Assembly (NCBI GenBank): GCA_002284615.2
Contig: MU069811.1
Location: 63,913 to 115,609, forward strand
Length of the DNA stretch: 51,697 nucleotides
Direction of reading: 5' to 3'
From: Dunaliella salina
Lineage: Eukaryota; Chlorophyta; Chlorophyceae; Chlamydomonadales; Dunaliellaceae
A program made the translations under genes and the position numbers. Below are positions 39,961 through 50,600 of this stretch, in pieces. Position 1 is the stretch's first letter, and every line of letters starts with the position of its first letter. The notes under the pieces are model-generated. The model had not been told where the DNA came from, ran no database searches, and worked only from the letters and a program-made list of their open reading frames with translations.

Positions 39961-41570
39961 TCAGCTACCTGCTAAAGTGCACAGCAAGAGCTCAAAGCCT
40001 GGATTCAAAGAACTACTAACATGCCGCTCCAGCCTGCAACTACACATACAGCTGCAGCCGGTGCAACACAATTGGTTGTTACAAATGATAACAGCAGCAA
40101 TTGCTGCCAATTCAGCTCTGGTGATGGTTTTAGCAATCCAAGCACCGTTTGGTTCTGCTAAGTTCTTGCTATCAGTGGACGGGCAGTAGACGCCTGCTCC
40201 AATTTCTTGCTTACCATTCTGGACAAGGCAGCTGCCATCTGTGTGTGCCCATGTCCTCCAATCAGCAACTTTGAGACTTAGAGCAGGACCGGGGAGGCTG
40301 GGCACCAAGTCTGTACCTTGGATACTCATGTGTGGATTTCTAGGGTGCTTGGAGACGTGCTGTTTGTCAAATGGGAGGCGTTCCAGTTTATTAAATCCTG
40401 GCATGTGAGCATGCATGAAATTTAAGCCAGGGTGGCTGCTGACATTTGTCAGCTTCCATTCTGTGGCTTCTTTCAAATCTCCTTCCAGGCCCTGTAGCCA
40501 GTCTTTATTATGGTTGTTGAGATGAACTAGAGCTGCAGTGTTCCAAACAGCAAAGATATGAAGGCCCCAGGTATGCTGAGGTAGAGGTATCTCTTGGTTA
40601 GGGCAGGATTGAGGGGCACTGCAACCAAGTTTTTTGCGTGGTATGGTTCCAAGGTAGTAACAGAGGTGGGAGTAGGCAGTGACAAGTCTGGAGTTGGGTT
40701 GGTTATCATGTTTTTATACTAAGCCGGAAGGAACGTAAATGTAGCAGTGGCTTCTGTGTTGAGCTTGTCAGAGGAAATGGCATGTTGCAAAGCTTGGGTC
40801 ATGATTCCCTTGTCATAGATTGGACGGCAGACTGAAAAGCCTGAGAATTTGGATGAGAAGGCATTATGCATGGCACCAAAAAGTGTCTCGGGAGTCCGCA
40901 CTCCAATGATTCTGGTTTTTTGGGTCGTGGTCTAGTGGGGAGGCCATTTTTTCTTGGGTTACCAAAGTCCATTTTTAGAGGGCAGTATGTGTTAGAAGGG
41001 CTCGTGAAAAAGATTCTTCTTGCTGGAGCATTTTCTTTCAAGCATGGATTTGCGGGAGAGAAGTCCTTGCAGCTCAGTAGCAAAGTTGCTTGAAGCTGGT
41101 GTTATTTCGTTGTGCATGCCAGCAAGCCTGGCCCCATAAAGAGCTCTGTAGAGGATTTGGAAGCGGTTTGGGGATATCATACCAACACATTTGCCTTGCA
41201 TATTGTACATGCAAGCCATGTGCGCTGTGTACATTTCTGGGAGAATGAGGGGGGATGGAGTAGGAAGGCAATGGCTGTGAGATCATGTGCCTGATGATGC
41301 TGGATGAGGGGCTTGCTGGTCCGCGTACTTCACGAGGTCAACCTCGCGCAGCCAATATTCGCATGAGCCTGTAGTTTCTATGTCTGCTTGTAAATTAGTG
41401 GGGTTTGTATCAAATGTGATTTTGTTGCACAATTCTGTGTCCAATTTTTGCTGCCATACATTGGTCCCATAATGATTTTTAAAGCCCTGTCTTTGAAGAT
41501 TTGAGAGGGTAGAATCTGCTTTGGGTGTTGAAAGATCAGGCTTGCTCTGTTGTGCTTCGAACTTAAGCAA
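39961..41570 (-). pseudogene. LINE: upstream part and RNase H N-terminal half
   Basis: On the minus strand, HTDGS (about 40231-40248) and ITRAELAAIAA give the first two catalytic regions of RNase H. Upstream, IFAVWNT and NHNKDWLQGLEGDL align with LIAIWNN and NNPNWLEDLKQEI of the LINE at 44270-44668, so both copies belong to one family. Sequence from 40500 to 41570 is LINE-derived, frameshifted and without a recognised reverse transcriptase core. Confidence 0.65.
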
Positions 41571-41846
41571 ACACTCTTCAAATTTAGGCCATATCTCCTG
41601 TAAATCCTTTGATTCCCAGGAGGGCTTTCAAGTGACCCTCCTGAGATCCTGTTTATAAAGAAGTGTTGATCTTGGGCTGCTTCTACTGCTACAGCAAACA
41701 CAGCTGTGTGTGCCATTTTATTCTTGGTTGATAGTTGCGACATATCATGATGTGTCAATTAACAAACATGTCCATTAGCATGTGCTCATGGGTGCAGCCA
41801 TTGCACCAATATGAATCCCTTGCGCTACTTCATGTGTGTGACACAG

Positions 41847-41931
41847 GGAGGCAGCTGCAGCCAAGGTGAAGCCGGAGGAGGAACCAGAGTATGATTCTCA
41901 CGTGGATCAGATGACTTGGAGGATGAGTTGA
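41847..41931 (+). CDS. Candidate terminal exon of an unknown gene
   Basis: After an acceptor-like ACACAG at 41841-41846, the frame reads EAAAAKVKPEEEPEYDSHVD and ends QMTWRMS with TGA at 41929-41931. The acidic, Pro/Glu-rich peptide looks like a real C-terminus, but I found no matching upstream exon and do not recognise a family. It may be chance. Confidence 0.3.
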
Positions 41932-42485
41932 GTAATCAACTTTTCTTGAGTACTTAGGCAGGAGCACATTGAGAGTACTTTGCCTTTTTTTTGAGTACTG
42001 AAAACAAAACAGTTCATCCTGTAGGGGATTTTCGGAGTAATCAAAGTTTTTTTGGAGCGCTCGAATGTAGAATGAACAAGATGATCATTGGAGTACTGTG
42101 TGGTTTTTCGAGTACTCAAGAACAGCAACAGATTCTGGAGGGTGATTCAAGAGTACTCCAAGAACAGCTAGAGTACTCGAAAATCAGCAGCAGAATCTAG
42201 TACTCCACGAATACCTAGAGTACCCGAAAATCAGCCGCAGAATGTAGAGGGCAATTTCTGAGTTCTCCAAGAAAAACTAGAGTACTCGAGTTCTGCAGGA
42301 CAGCACAGGCTGGATGAGGCTGAAGCGGGATTCAGAGTACTCTGCCCCTGTCTCGAGTACTCCAGAAAGTCGTGGAGGGTGCCTCCTTAGAGTACACGAG
42401 GAGGTATTTGGAGTACTCCAAAGGGGCTTCGAGTAAGGGGGATTTTTTCGGATAGTACCCGAAAACATGTCTAGAGTACTCGGAC
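41930..42485. repeat. Array of AGTACT palindromes, left part
   Basis: At least twelve AGTACT motifs, mostly as (C/A)GAGTACTC(G/C), occur in 550 bp at irregular spacing of about 15-70 bp. The array resumes at 45586 beyond two LINE fragments. Confidence 0.8.
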
Positions 42486-42623
42486 CGGCCGCATACTCTG
42501 CTGTGGCTGACTAAAGTAAAGTCTACACTGGCACTTACCAGCGTGCATTAAGGAAAGACCCAACAGTTAGCACTGGCACAAACAGTGAGCCCCACCAAAG
42601 AAGGCTAGCTATGAGCAGCCCAG

Positions 42624-43652
42624 CTAATGAGGGTCTGGCGGGTCGTCGGCCTTCCGTCCGGCTGCATGCCTCGCTGTCCTGTGCGCAGCCCTCCCTGTAG
42701 CCCCCTCCCCCAAACGCCCATTGCTTATGTTACTGAATTGGATGGCATTTTTGGTTTTGTGAATCTTTGTCAGGGACTTTACAGCGTGATAGTGGAGTTC
42801 TCTGGCAGTTTTGTGTGCTCTGTCTTTGGTTAGGCCAAGTTTGCAGAGGGGATCAATAGTGTAGGGATTGAAAATAGTTCCTGCATCTCCAATTAGTATG
42901 GTATATAGTGTGACTCTGTTATTGCGGTGTGCGCCCCGAAGAGATCTTCTGCGTAAGCTTTCAATGGTGTGTTTGTGCTGATTTTGCGCAGTGTGGAGAG
43001 TTTGTTCGGGTTTGGTGTCAGAACAAAATTTGAGCTCAATGAAGTGAATATCTCTGTCTCTGGGATTCATATCCTGCGGGAGATGTGTGGAGTCTCTGCC
43101 TTTAAGGTGTAAAACTATAATGACATCAGGGCGACTGAGCTGTGTGTGTGGTGGTTGTCTGGATGGAAACAGCCAATGTGGAATGCGTCGATGGACAGTG
43201 TTTGGAATTTCCATATCCAGGGAGCGTAGCCTCTCTGTATTACATGCATCTATAGAGACAATGTAAGATCCAAAGTCTCCTTTGCTTATTGCTTCACCAC
43301 AGATGCTGAGTGCTTGATGGTGGCGATTGATATTCATCCTGTTTATCGGTGGGTGAGTGCATCTGAGTAGGGTATGGGAGGTACTATCAGGTGTACCGCA
43401 AAGAGGGCAAAGGGAAGGCCCAGGGTTGCCACTGAAGCGTCTGGCATGTTTGCCGTTGTAAAGGGTGTCCGTTCGATACTTGAGGACATTGGTTTGTTCT
43501 TTGAGAGTCACAGCTTTCATGTGCCAGAAAGCATTACTAATTTTTGGATTGGCAGTGGGGTGAGCGTTGGACATTCTGAGCAGGTTCTGCCAATTTTGGT
43601 AGCTATGTGCTGAGGTTTGCTGTGCCCAATTTGTGTTTTTCATGCATTGCAT
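42624..43652 (-). pseudogene. LINE C-terminal ORF: zinc knuckle and PD-(D/E)XK nuclease
   Basis: A 342-residue open frame. CPLCGTPDSTSHTLLRC (residues ~83-99) is a CCHC knuckle. SRPDVIIVLHL ... HFIELKF (~163-203) carries the PD and E-L-K residues of the restriction-like nuclease fold used by some LINEs to nick the target. The C-terminus ends PPDPH. Its reading frame is shifted by one relative to the RNase H frame at about 43603-43652, so the original polyprotein is broken. Confidence 0.72.
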
Positions 43653-44319
43653 GTTTCAGTTTGTCCTGGAGGTTCGAAAGGGGCAAGTATTCTGTGTGAG
43701 AGCTATGTGTTGTGACAGATGCAGCAAGCCAATAGAGATGGAAGAAAGGAGTTCCTGCCTGGTTGAGTGAGGTGTTAGCTTCATCAGGTAGCATAGCTGC
43801 TTGATGAGCAAGGGCATGTGCGCTTTCATTACTAAGGATGCCACAGTGTGATTTTACTTTGTATAAGTGGACAGGGCCTTCTGAAGCATTAATGCAGGCT
43901 ATGATTCCTTTGAGCAGTGGTGCATGTAAGTGCGTGGACATATCCATGGGTTTCAGAAGCTCGTTTTTAATCTGATGAAGTGCTGAAGAACTGTCAGTCG
44001 CAATTGAAGTGTGCCCTTGCTGTAGCGCTATCAGAATTGCAGCAAGCTCTGCTCTGTTAATAGTATAAGTGGGACCATGGCCCTTGGGGTTTTTTGTGCA
44101 GGTGACAGTTTCAGAGGAGGAGATTTTTTCCGGGATGAAAAAGGATGCTCCTGCTTGCTGTGTATTCTTGTTGTTGGACTTCATGAAACTGCCATCTGTA
44201 TATGTTAGGTGTCGCCAGCCTGGGATCTTTGGTTGCAGGGGTTGGAGGTATGGTTGTACGTTAGGGTAGCTACGTGCAGGGAGCTTTATAAGAGAGGGTA
44301 GTGTTTTGATATTCTGCAA
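43603..44319 (-). pseudogene. LINE RNase H domain
   Basis: A 238-residue open frame. LTYTDGSF, INRAELAAILIAL and SIATDSSSAL supply the Asp, Glu and Asp of the RNase H1 active site. In YKVKSHCGILSNESAHALAH the usual final Asp (NE..D) is replaced by His. RNase H removes the RNA strand of the RNA-DNA hybrid during retrotransposition. Confidence 0.78.
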
Positions 44320-44668
44320 TCTGTTGACTGCTTCTGTGGCACCAGTTTCCTACATGGATCTCTTGTTTTAAATCCTCAAGCCAATTTGGGTTATTATGGA
44401 AGAGCTTTCGCTTTCCCTCATTGTTCCAAATGGCAATAAGTTGCATTTGTTTCATATTTTTTTCAGGAGGAGCAAGAGGAGTTAGGTAGGCTTGGGGTGG
44501 CTGGAATGTTAGGCATCCTGAGGGGAATTTGGCTAGGTTTGTGGCATGGTCTGGGTAACATGTGAACCAGCGCATGTATCCTTTTTTGGTCCATCCCATC
44601 TGGCTGGGGAGGAGCATGAAGGCGGCCGTTGGTGTAGTTGTGCTAGTGATTGAAGACAGGGCATGCAT
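44270..44668 (-). pseudogene. LINE linker region upstream of RNase H
   Basis: A 132-residue frame in a different phase from the RNase H frame. It shares LIAIWNN and NNPNWLEDLKQEI with the LINE copy near 40500-40600. It probably lies between the reverse transcriptase and RNase H. No domain is recognised. Confidence 0.55.
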
Positions 44669-44681
44669 GACAAGGTAGTAG

Positions 44682-45585
44682 ATGAATTTGTCATCTTATG
44701 GAGGATGGCAAAAGGAGAAGCCTGTGAATTTGTGGCTGACTCAAACGTATATTGTTCCTTCTAGCATGTATGGCAGTCAAATTTGGGGCACAGGTTATAT
44801 GAAGGAAGGGGCTGAGATGAACTGCCCTCTTCAGACTGGGCATCTTGGTTTTCTGAAGCGCGTGCTTGGAGTTAAGCGCTCCACTTGCAATTGGTCTGTG
44901 TTGCACGAGTGTGGTCAGGAGCCACTGCAGTTTTACTGGTTTCAGGCAGCTGTGTGTTTGCTCAATTCAAATAGCGAGCTCGTTCGGAAAGTGATGAAGG
45001 CTGACAAGGCACTGAGTGTGATGCCTGGTGTGAAGTGCTGAGCCAAGAGGGCACGTCATAAGCAGGCCTCCTATCATCGTCGGTTTGCTTCTCCTTTGGG
45101 ACCTTTGAATGCTACTGATTGCCCGTACAAGGTGCCTAGATATCTCAATCTTGATCTGAGTTGGTGAGTACAACGGAATGTCTCCCGATTTGGATTGCGT
45201 GCTCACACTCTAGGAGTTGAAAGAGCTTGTTGGCAGCCTGAGAACAATGGCCATTGTGACCTGTGTGACTTGAATGATCTGCAAGACGAGAAACATTATC
45301 TTTTCCTTTGCAACTGTTAAAGTGTGTGTGCTATTCGAAACAATCATGCACATCCTTCTTTTGAAGCTCCGCCACAAACAAGAATTTCCCTTGATGCTTC
45401 TGGTTTTTACTATTATGAGGTTAGCAATGAGGACGTTTTCCATTTTTTGAGTTAAGAGTCGAACCATTCGTACAAGTTCATACCTGATATCATGGATGTT
45501 TTTTGTGAGGCTGGCAGGGACCAGCCGGCTCATCAGTCAAACCACCTGGCTGAAGGCCAAAACCTATGTAACCTAACTTAACCTA
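44682..45585 (+). pseudogene. LINE reverse transcriptase C-terminal region, second family
   Basis: The plus frame reads IVPSSMYGSQIWG and FLKRVLGVKRSTCNWSVLHE, then ECGQEPLQFYWFQAAVCLLN. This is typical of the region just after the reverse transcriptase core of non-LTR elements. After several stop codons comes a zinc-finger block (HCDLCDLNDLQDEKHYLFLC). There is no catalytic reverse transcriptase core, so it is 5'-truncated. It abuts the minus-strand LINE almost directly. Confidence 0.75.
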
Positions 45586-45690
45586 GAGTACTCGAGATAT
45601 GGGTCTGGAGTACTCGAGAAACTGCACCTGCCACCACTCAGAGCCAATCTTCGAGTACTCTAAACAAGATAGAGTCAGCTCTCGAGTCAG
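45586..45690. repeat. Array of AGTACT palindromes, right part
   Basis: Three more GAGTACTC motifs, two as GAGTACTCGAGA, continue the array interrupted at 42485. Confidence 0.7.
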
Positions 45691-47004
45691 GTGGTTTACG
45701 TGAATGTTAGTCTGCTGCTCTCTTTCAATTTTTTCAAGTCCTCGCATTTTAGCCTAGTCAGTCATGTGTTTTGACTGACTTGATGGCTTTCGACTGGTAG
45801 CTCCTCCCTTGTAAACCTGCAAACCTGTACTGCATAACGCTCTCCTCAAATGTACATACCCTCGGATCTGTTCTCTTAGGCTGAGGTACGCCTCTCTGTA
45901 TTCTGGCACTCCTCTTTCTCCCTCCAATGCCTCATTTCAAGCGCCTCCTCACCTTTCTCCTTCACACCATGTTAAGTCCTTTCATACGTTCGCTTTCTTG
46001 AATCTAAACAGCAATAAATTGTTCCTTTTCTTGTTTGAGCTCCTTTCCTTTTATGAACAGGCTAGCAGTCAATCGTTTTGACTGCAGGCCTTCTTTGCTG
46101 TAACCTGATACTTGTACTGCATTGGCCATGCTGCCAGCCTTAGGAGACCTCATCTCAAGTTCATGTTGCCTATAGGAGGATTAAAACAACACCATCAGCA
46201 GGCGTCAAGCACACCGGCCAGGTTGAAAAGGAAAAAAGTCTATGCCGTCCAGGGGCCGCACGCATTAAGTACATGGTCAACTAGCATGCCGGCAAGTTGG
46301 AGCAAAGGATCGCAAGGGCTTTGTGTCTAGCATCCTCAAGGTTTCCCAGACTTGTCCCTTGCAAGAAAAAGGTAGCCACCCACAATGACAGCACCCTGGA
46401 CAACAGGCACTGGCATTCGCTCGCTGAGTCTGCAACACCAAAAATACCACCTAAAAGGAAAACTTTTTAAGCTGGTATAAGCTGTTTGCATTAGTCTTGC
46501 ATGGTCCGCAGATCATGCTCACAAAAATAAATTGGCATTAAGCAATGGATGAAATGATGCAGCCAAGTTCCAATCAGTTTCAGCTGGCGTGGCCAGACCA
46601 CCATACAACGAGCCCATAAAAATTGCACTGTGCACACAAGGTGCAGTCAATACACCATATAAGTGGCACACAGTGGAAAACGTGGAATCAAATGATCACC
46701 ATCACTTTCACTCTTGGCAGACACTTCAGAATTCTTGCTGCTGTGCCTGGCATGGCACCATGTTACAGGAGAAAAGCCACAGAGTTTATGAAAAGGAGCT
46801 GTATGATCCGTTCTTTGTCCGGGCAGGTCCAGCCCGGTGTCATTACTTCTTGTCCCAGTAAAGGAGGGCGAGGCACTAGCATGTGCAACCAGACAAACTG
46901 CTGCACGGCAAATGCTTAAACACACCTTCTCTTCCTAATTATAAGAAAATGCGCAGCATTCCTGACCAACAGTCCTGCCCCCAGGCTGCGCATAGACACC
47001 CATG
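45691..47004. other. Downstream flank of the cytidine deaminase gene
   Basis: No gene was recognised. A LINE 3'-end-like block (AAAAGTCTATGCCGTCCAGG ... GCATTAAGTACATGG) lies at about 46230-46290. On the minus strand, TGTAA at 46763-46767 is about 240 nt past the deaminase stop codon and could be its polyadenylation signal. Confidence 0.4.
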
Positions 47005-47124
47005 CTACTGCAAGTACAGCAGCGTGAAGTTTGCGTGAGGGGCTAGCTTCTTTGCCAAAGTCTTCACACCATGCCGCTGGCTTACGAGCGATGAGTGCAA
47101 CTCAGTTAGGATAACCTCCTGCAC
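47005..47124 (-). CDS. CDA: Cytidine deaminase terminal exon
   Basis: On the minus strand the acceptor is CTTGCAG|GTGCAGG and the stop is TAG at 47005-47007: 39 residues plus stop in phase 0. Its spacing and pattern (VILTE...LV.Q....L.....P...F.L) match the end of plant-type cytidine deaminases. Confidence 0.78.
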   Translation of the reverse strand: MQEVILTELHSSLVSQRHGVKTLAKKLAPHANFTLLYLQ

Positions 47125-47277
47125 CTGCAAGCAGTTGGACAAAAATGAGCAACAAAGATGAGAGTCTCATTGTTATGTGATTGAACCGGTCGATTGGAAT
47201 TTCTGTGAGGTGCGAGATCAATCTTGAACTGTGAGTATTCTCTTGTTGCTCTCTTTAAAATACCCATGTAAAGTCCG

Positions 47278-47357
<80 letters not shown>

Positions 47358-47563
47358 CCTGTATATCCCCTGCTTAGAGCGATGAGTGCAACTCAGTCAG
47401 GATGACTCCTCCTGCACCTGCAAGCAGTTGGGTGAAACTGAGCACCAAAGACGAGAGTCCAATTGATAGACCGGTCAGTTGAAATTTCTTGAGATGCGAG
47501 ATCAATCTTAAATTGCGGGTATTCTCTTGTTGCTCTCTCTTTCAAATATCCATATGAAGTCCA

Positions 47564-47623
<60 letters not shown>

Positions 47624-50600
47624 TCTGAATACCCCCCGCTGGCTTACAAGTGATGAATGCAACTCAGATAGAATAACCTCCTGCACCTGCAAGCAGTAAA
47701 GGAAAGAAAATTCTATGCAGGCCAGAGGCAGCGTGCATCAAGGACAGGTCCCCTGACTAGCAAGCTAGCAGTTGGGCAAAAATGGGGAACAAAGAGGGGT
47801 GCACTGCAATCAGTACTGTGCACAACTGGTGAGATACCACCACTAACCATCAAAATGAATGACCATTTCCCCAATTATGAACATTGGAAAAAGTTCAGGG
47901 GGTAATGATGATGTGATCATTTAAACCCTACTACACTTCACAGAGCACCCACTTTGAAGTGTTATGAAACATCAACTTTCGATGTACATGGCCTTTGAGT
48001 ACCCAAATTGGCAGCTTGCTGCTTCCCTCCAGGAGCGTCTCTTGACTGGGCGTCTTCCATTGAAACTTCACAAATCCTAGTGAAATGCAAGAGTCAACGA
48101 GCTCATTCATTTTGGCCTGAATCTACTAGTAATCACTTGCACCTACTCCCCTCCATGTAACCTCAACATACCCTACTGCAATTTTTTGCAATTGGAAGTG
48201 TTGTATTTTTGGTCGGCATTGATCAGCAATCACTGTGATTTAAAGTGCTGAAATAAGATACACTGGATTTGCGCATCACCAATTCGCTTGCAGGAGAGCG
48301 AGGCGCACTAAAGGGATGGCCGACAACCCGCCGGACCCTGCTCAAAGCTTGCTCCCATTGGTGGCACCCACTGTTTGTGCCAGCGCTGACTGTTTGGTCT
48401 CTCCTTAATGCACGCTGGCTGTGTCCAGCAAAGAAAACCACTTTTACTTCTTACAGCACCGAGGTTGGGTCTTTTGTGGTACTTGGATTGAAGAGAGCGC
48501 CAAAAAAATGCCCCAAAACCATGAAAGCTGAAATTGGTTGTTCAGGTTGTGTGGTAAAATTTGCAAATTTAAGGTGTTGGGCAGGCCCTGAGGGTTTCCC
48601 CAAGAATCCGTTTTCCCAAGAGAAAACTGGAACAAGAGGTCCTTCAGGGTCTGCCCAACACCTTAAACCTGCAAATTGTACCACATTTCATCCGCAGGGA
48701 ACTTAGACCCATTACCCTTACTGAAGGACCTCTTGTTCCGGTTTTCTCTTGGGAAAACGGATTCTTGGGGAAACCCTCAGGGTCTGCCCAACACCTTAAA
48801 CCTGCAAATTGTACCACATTTCATCCGCGGGGAACTTAGACCCATTACCCTTACTGAAGCTGGCCTGCTACCCTTCCACCCTACAACCTCCTCTTGGCAG
48901 AAACATCATCTTTCTTTACCGCTAGACCCCACCTCATGCTGCTCCCCTCCCGCCCCCTCCTCGTCCTAACAAACAATCCAATGACTGAGTCTGCTCCAGA
49001 TGTTCCTGCAGTGATCTTGAAGAGGCCCAACTTGTTGTGCAGCCACATCCAGTCAATTTGCTGTTCGTGAGGCAGCTCCCGCTGTTGCTGTGCACGTCTG
49101 CAAAGCTTATCCAACCCTGTTTACATCCAGGAGCGGCTTCGGAGAAGCTGAGGATCGGCATGCACAGAATTCTTGCTGGCACCAAGGTGGACTGTGTTAA
49201 GAGGCAGGATCCTGCTAAATACAGGATCCTGCTAAATAGATCCCTGTGCTTGAGAACAGACACACCCTCTCGCTGCCGCATCACTCCCTCATTGGCTCTG
49301 GATTGTTCCCAGCTGCTGTTTACTCGCCAAACTGGATCCCACTCAGAACTCTTTTCCTTTTGGCATGCCTTTAAAAACAACTGGGGGCCACTGTGGAGAA
49401 AGGGGTTGGGCTGGGGGGTAGTAAGGACCCCTCTCTGGTCCATCCTACCCAGGAGTCTGTCCCAAAAATGGCCCGCAATATGTGTACTTGTACGACAAAC
49501 GCGCTTTGAATGAGTCATTCCATCGGTACCTCCCACCCCCTTCAATGACCCTATCCTGGGAATGCCATGTCATGTCATCAACGTTGCAACCTTGCGCGCT
49601 TTTGATACAGGACACTCATGCTTGGGCGCACAGAGTTCATACTGAGCTCATGCTTGGGCTTTCAGCATGCTCATTTGTGTCAACACTGTTGTGGCCTCAG
49701 GCTCGCACTGAGTTGTTGAGAAATGTCACTTCACCAAGCTGTGATCACGCTCGGGGGGCTCAGGCTTGCACCGCTGTGTTGAGAAACGAGCAAACAAATT
49801 CAGAGCAAGGGAGGATTGGGGTGAAAAATGACCACAGCCGTGAGTGCACTGGTGCATTGGCCAATTTCCAAAGTTTTCCTGTCATTCAGCACAAGAAAAT
49901 CTGATACCAGGTGCTGATCCCACACCAGCATTTACAAGTGATTCCCTTGCAACCACCACAAGGCATTCTGCAGCACTGACACAAACCTGAAGTGGCGATG
50001 TAGAAAACACAGTCTGATACTCCCTCACCAAGCAGCATCTCTCGATTCATTTGATTGATACGCATAGATAGCTAGAAATATTGATACCAGCTCTGGCAGC
50101 ACATAGTACGCTTAGATGGCCTTAGATAGATGCCTGCTTTGGCAGCATAGGAGGCAAAGATAGCCTTCGATAGAAACCTGCTCTGGAAGCACATGGTACG
50201 CATCCATGGGTAATAGCTTTAGATAGATACTTGCTCTGGCGGCACATGGTACGCTTAGATACCTAGCAAAGACTAATACCTGCTCTGACAGCACATGAGA
50301 AGTACAGGTAGCTAGCACAGACTGATACCTGATCTGGCAGCATACGGTCGCTCACAACAGCAGCCCAGGCTGCATGGAAGGGAGTCGAGCTGCCTCAAGA
50401 CGGCATGCAGCACCTCTGAAATCACTCATGCTCGATACGCATAGACAGCTGGCAAAGACTGATACCTGCTCTGGCAGCACGTGGTCGCTCACTGCAGCAG
50501 CCCAGGCCGCATGGAAGGGAGTCAAGCTGGGGTTGAATGCAGCAGACTCCACGTATCCTCCGCTGTAAACTCCGCCTGCTGACGTCAGTATGGCCACGCC

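Larger units (their letters stand above)
42510..44680 (-). mobile_element. LINE fragment, RNase H/CCHC/PD-(D/E)XK, minus strand
   Basis: 5'-truncated non-LTR element. From its 5' side: a linker region (44270-44668), RNase H (43603-44319), zinc knuckle and nuclease (42624-43652), stop codon, and a 3' UTR that ends in the hairpin CGCTGGTAAGTGCCAGTGTA at about 42513-42545. The reverse transcriptase is missing. RNase H plus a C-terminal restriction-like nuclease recalls Dualen/RandI-type LINEs of green algae. That assignment is inference. Confidence 0.8.

Noticed and set aside
48934..49545. 203-residue minus-strand frame between deaminase exons
   Set aside because: No domain recognised, it overlaps an equally long plus-strand frame, and its end is a low-complexity Gly/Arg run. 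It does not fit the deaminase family.
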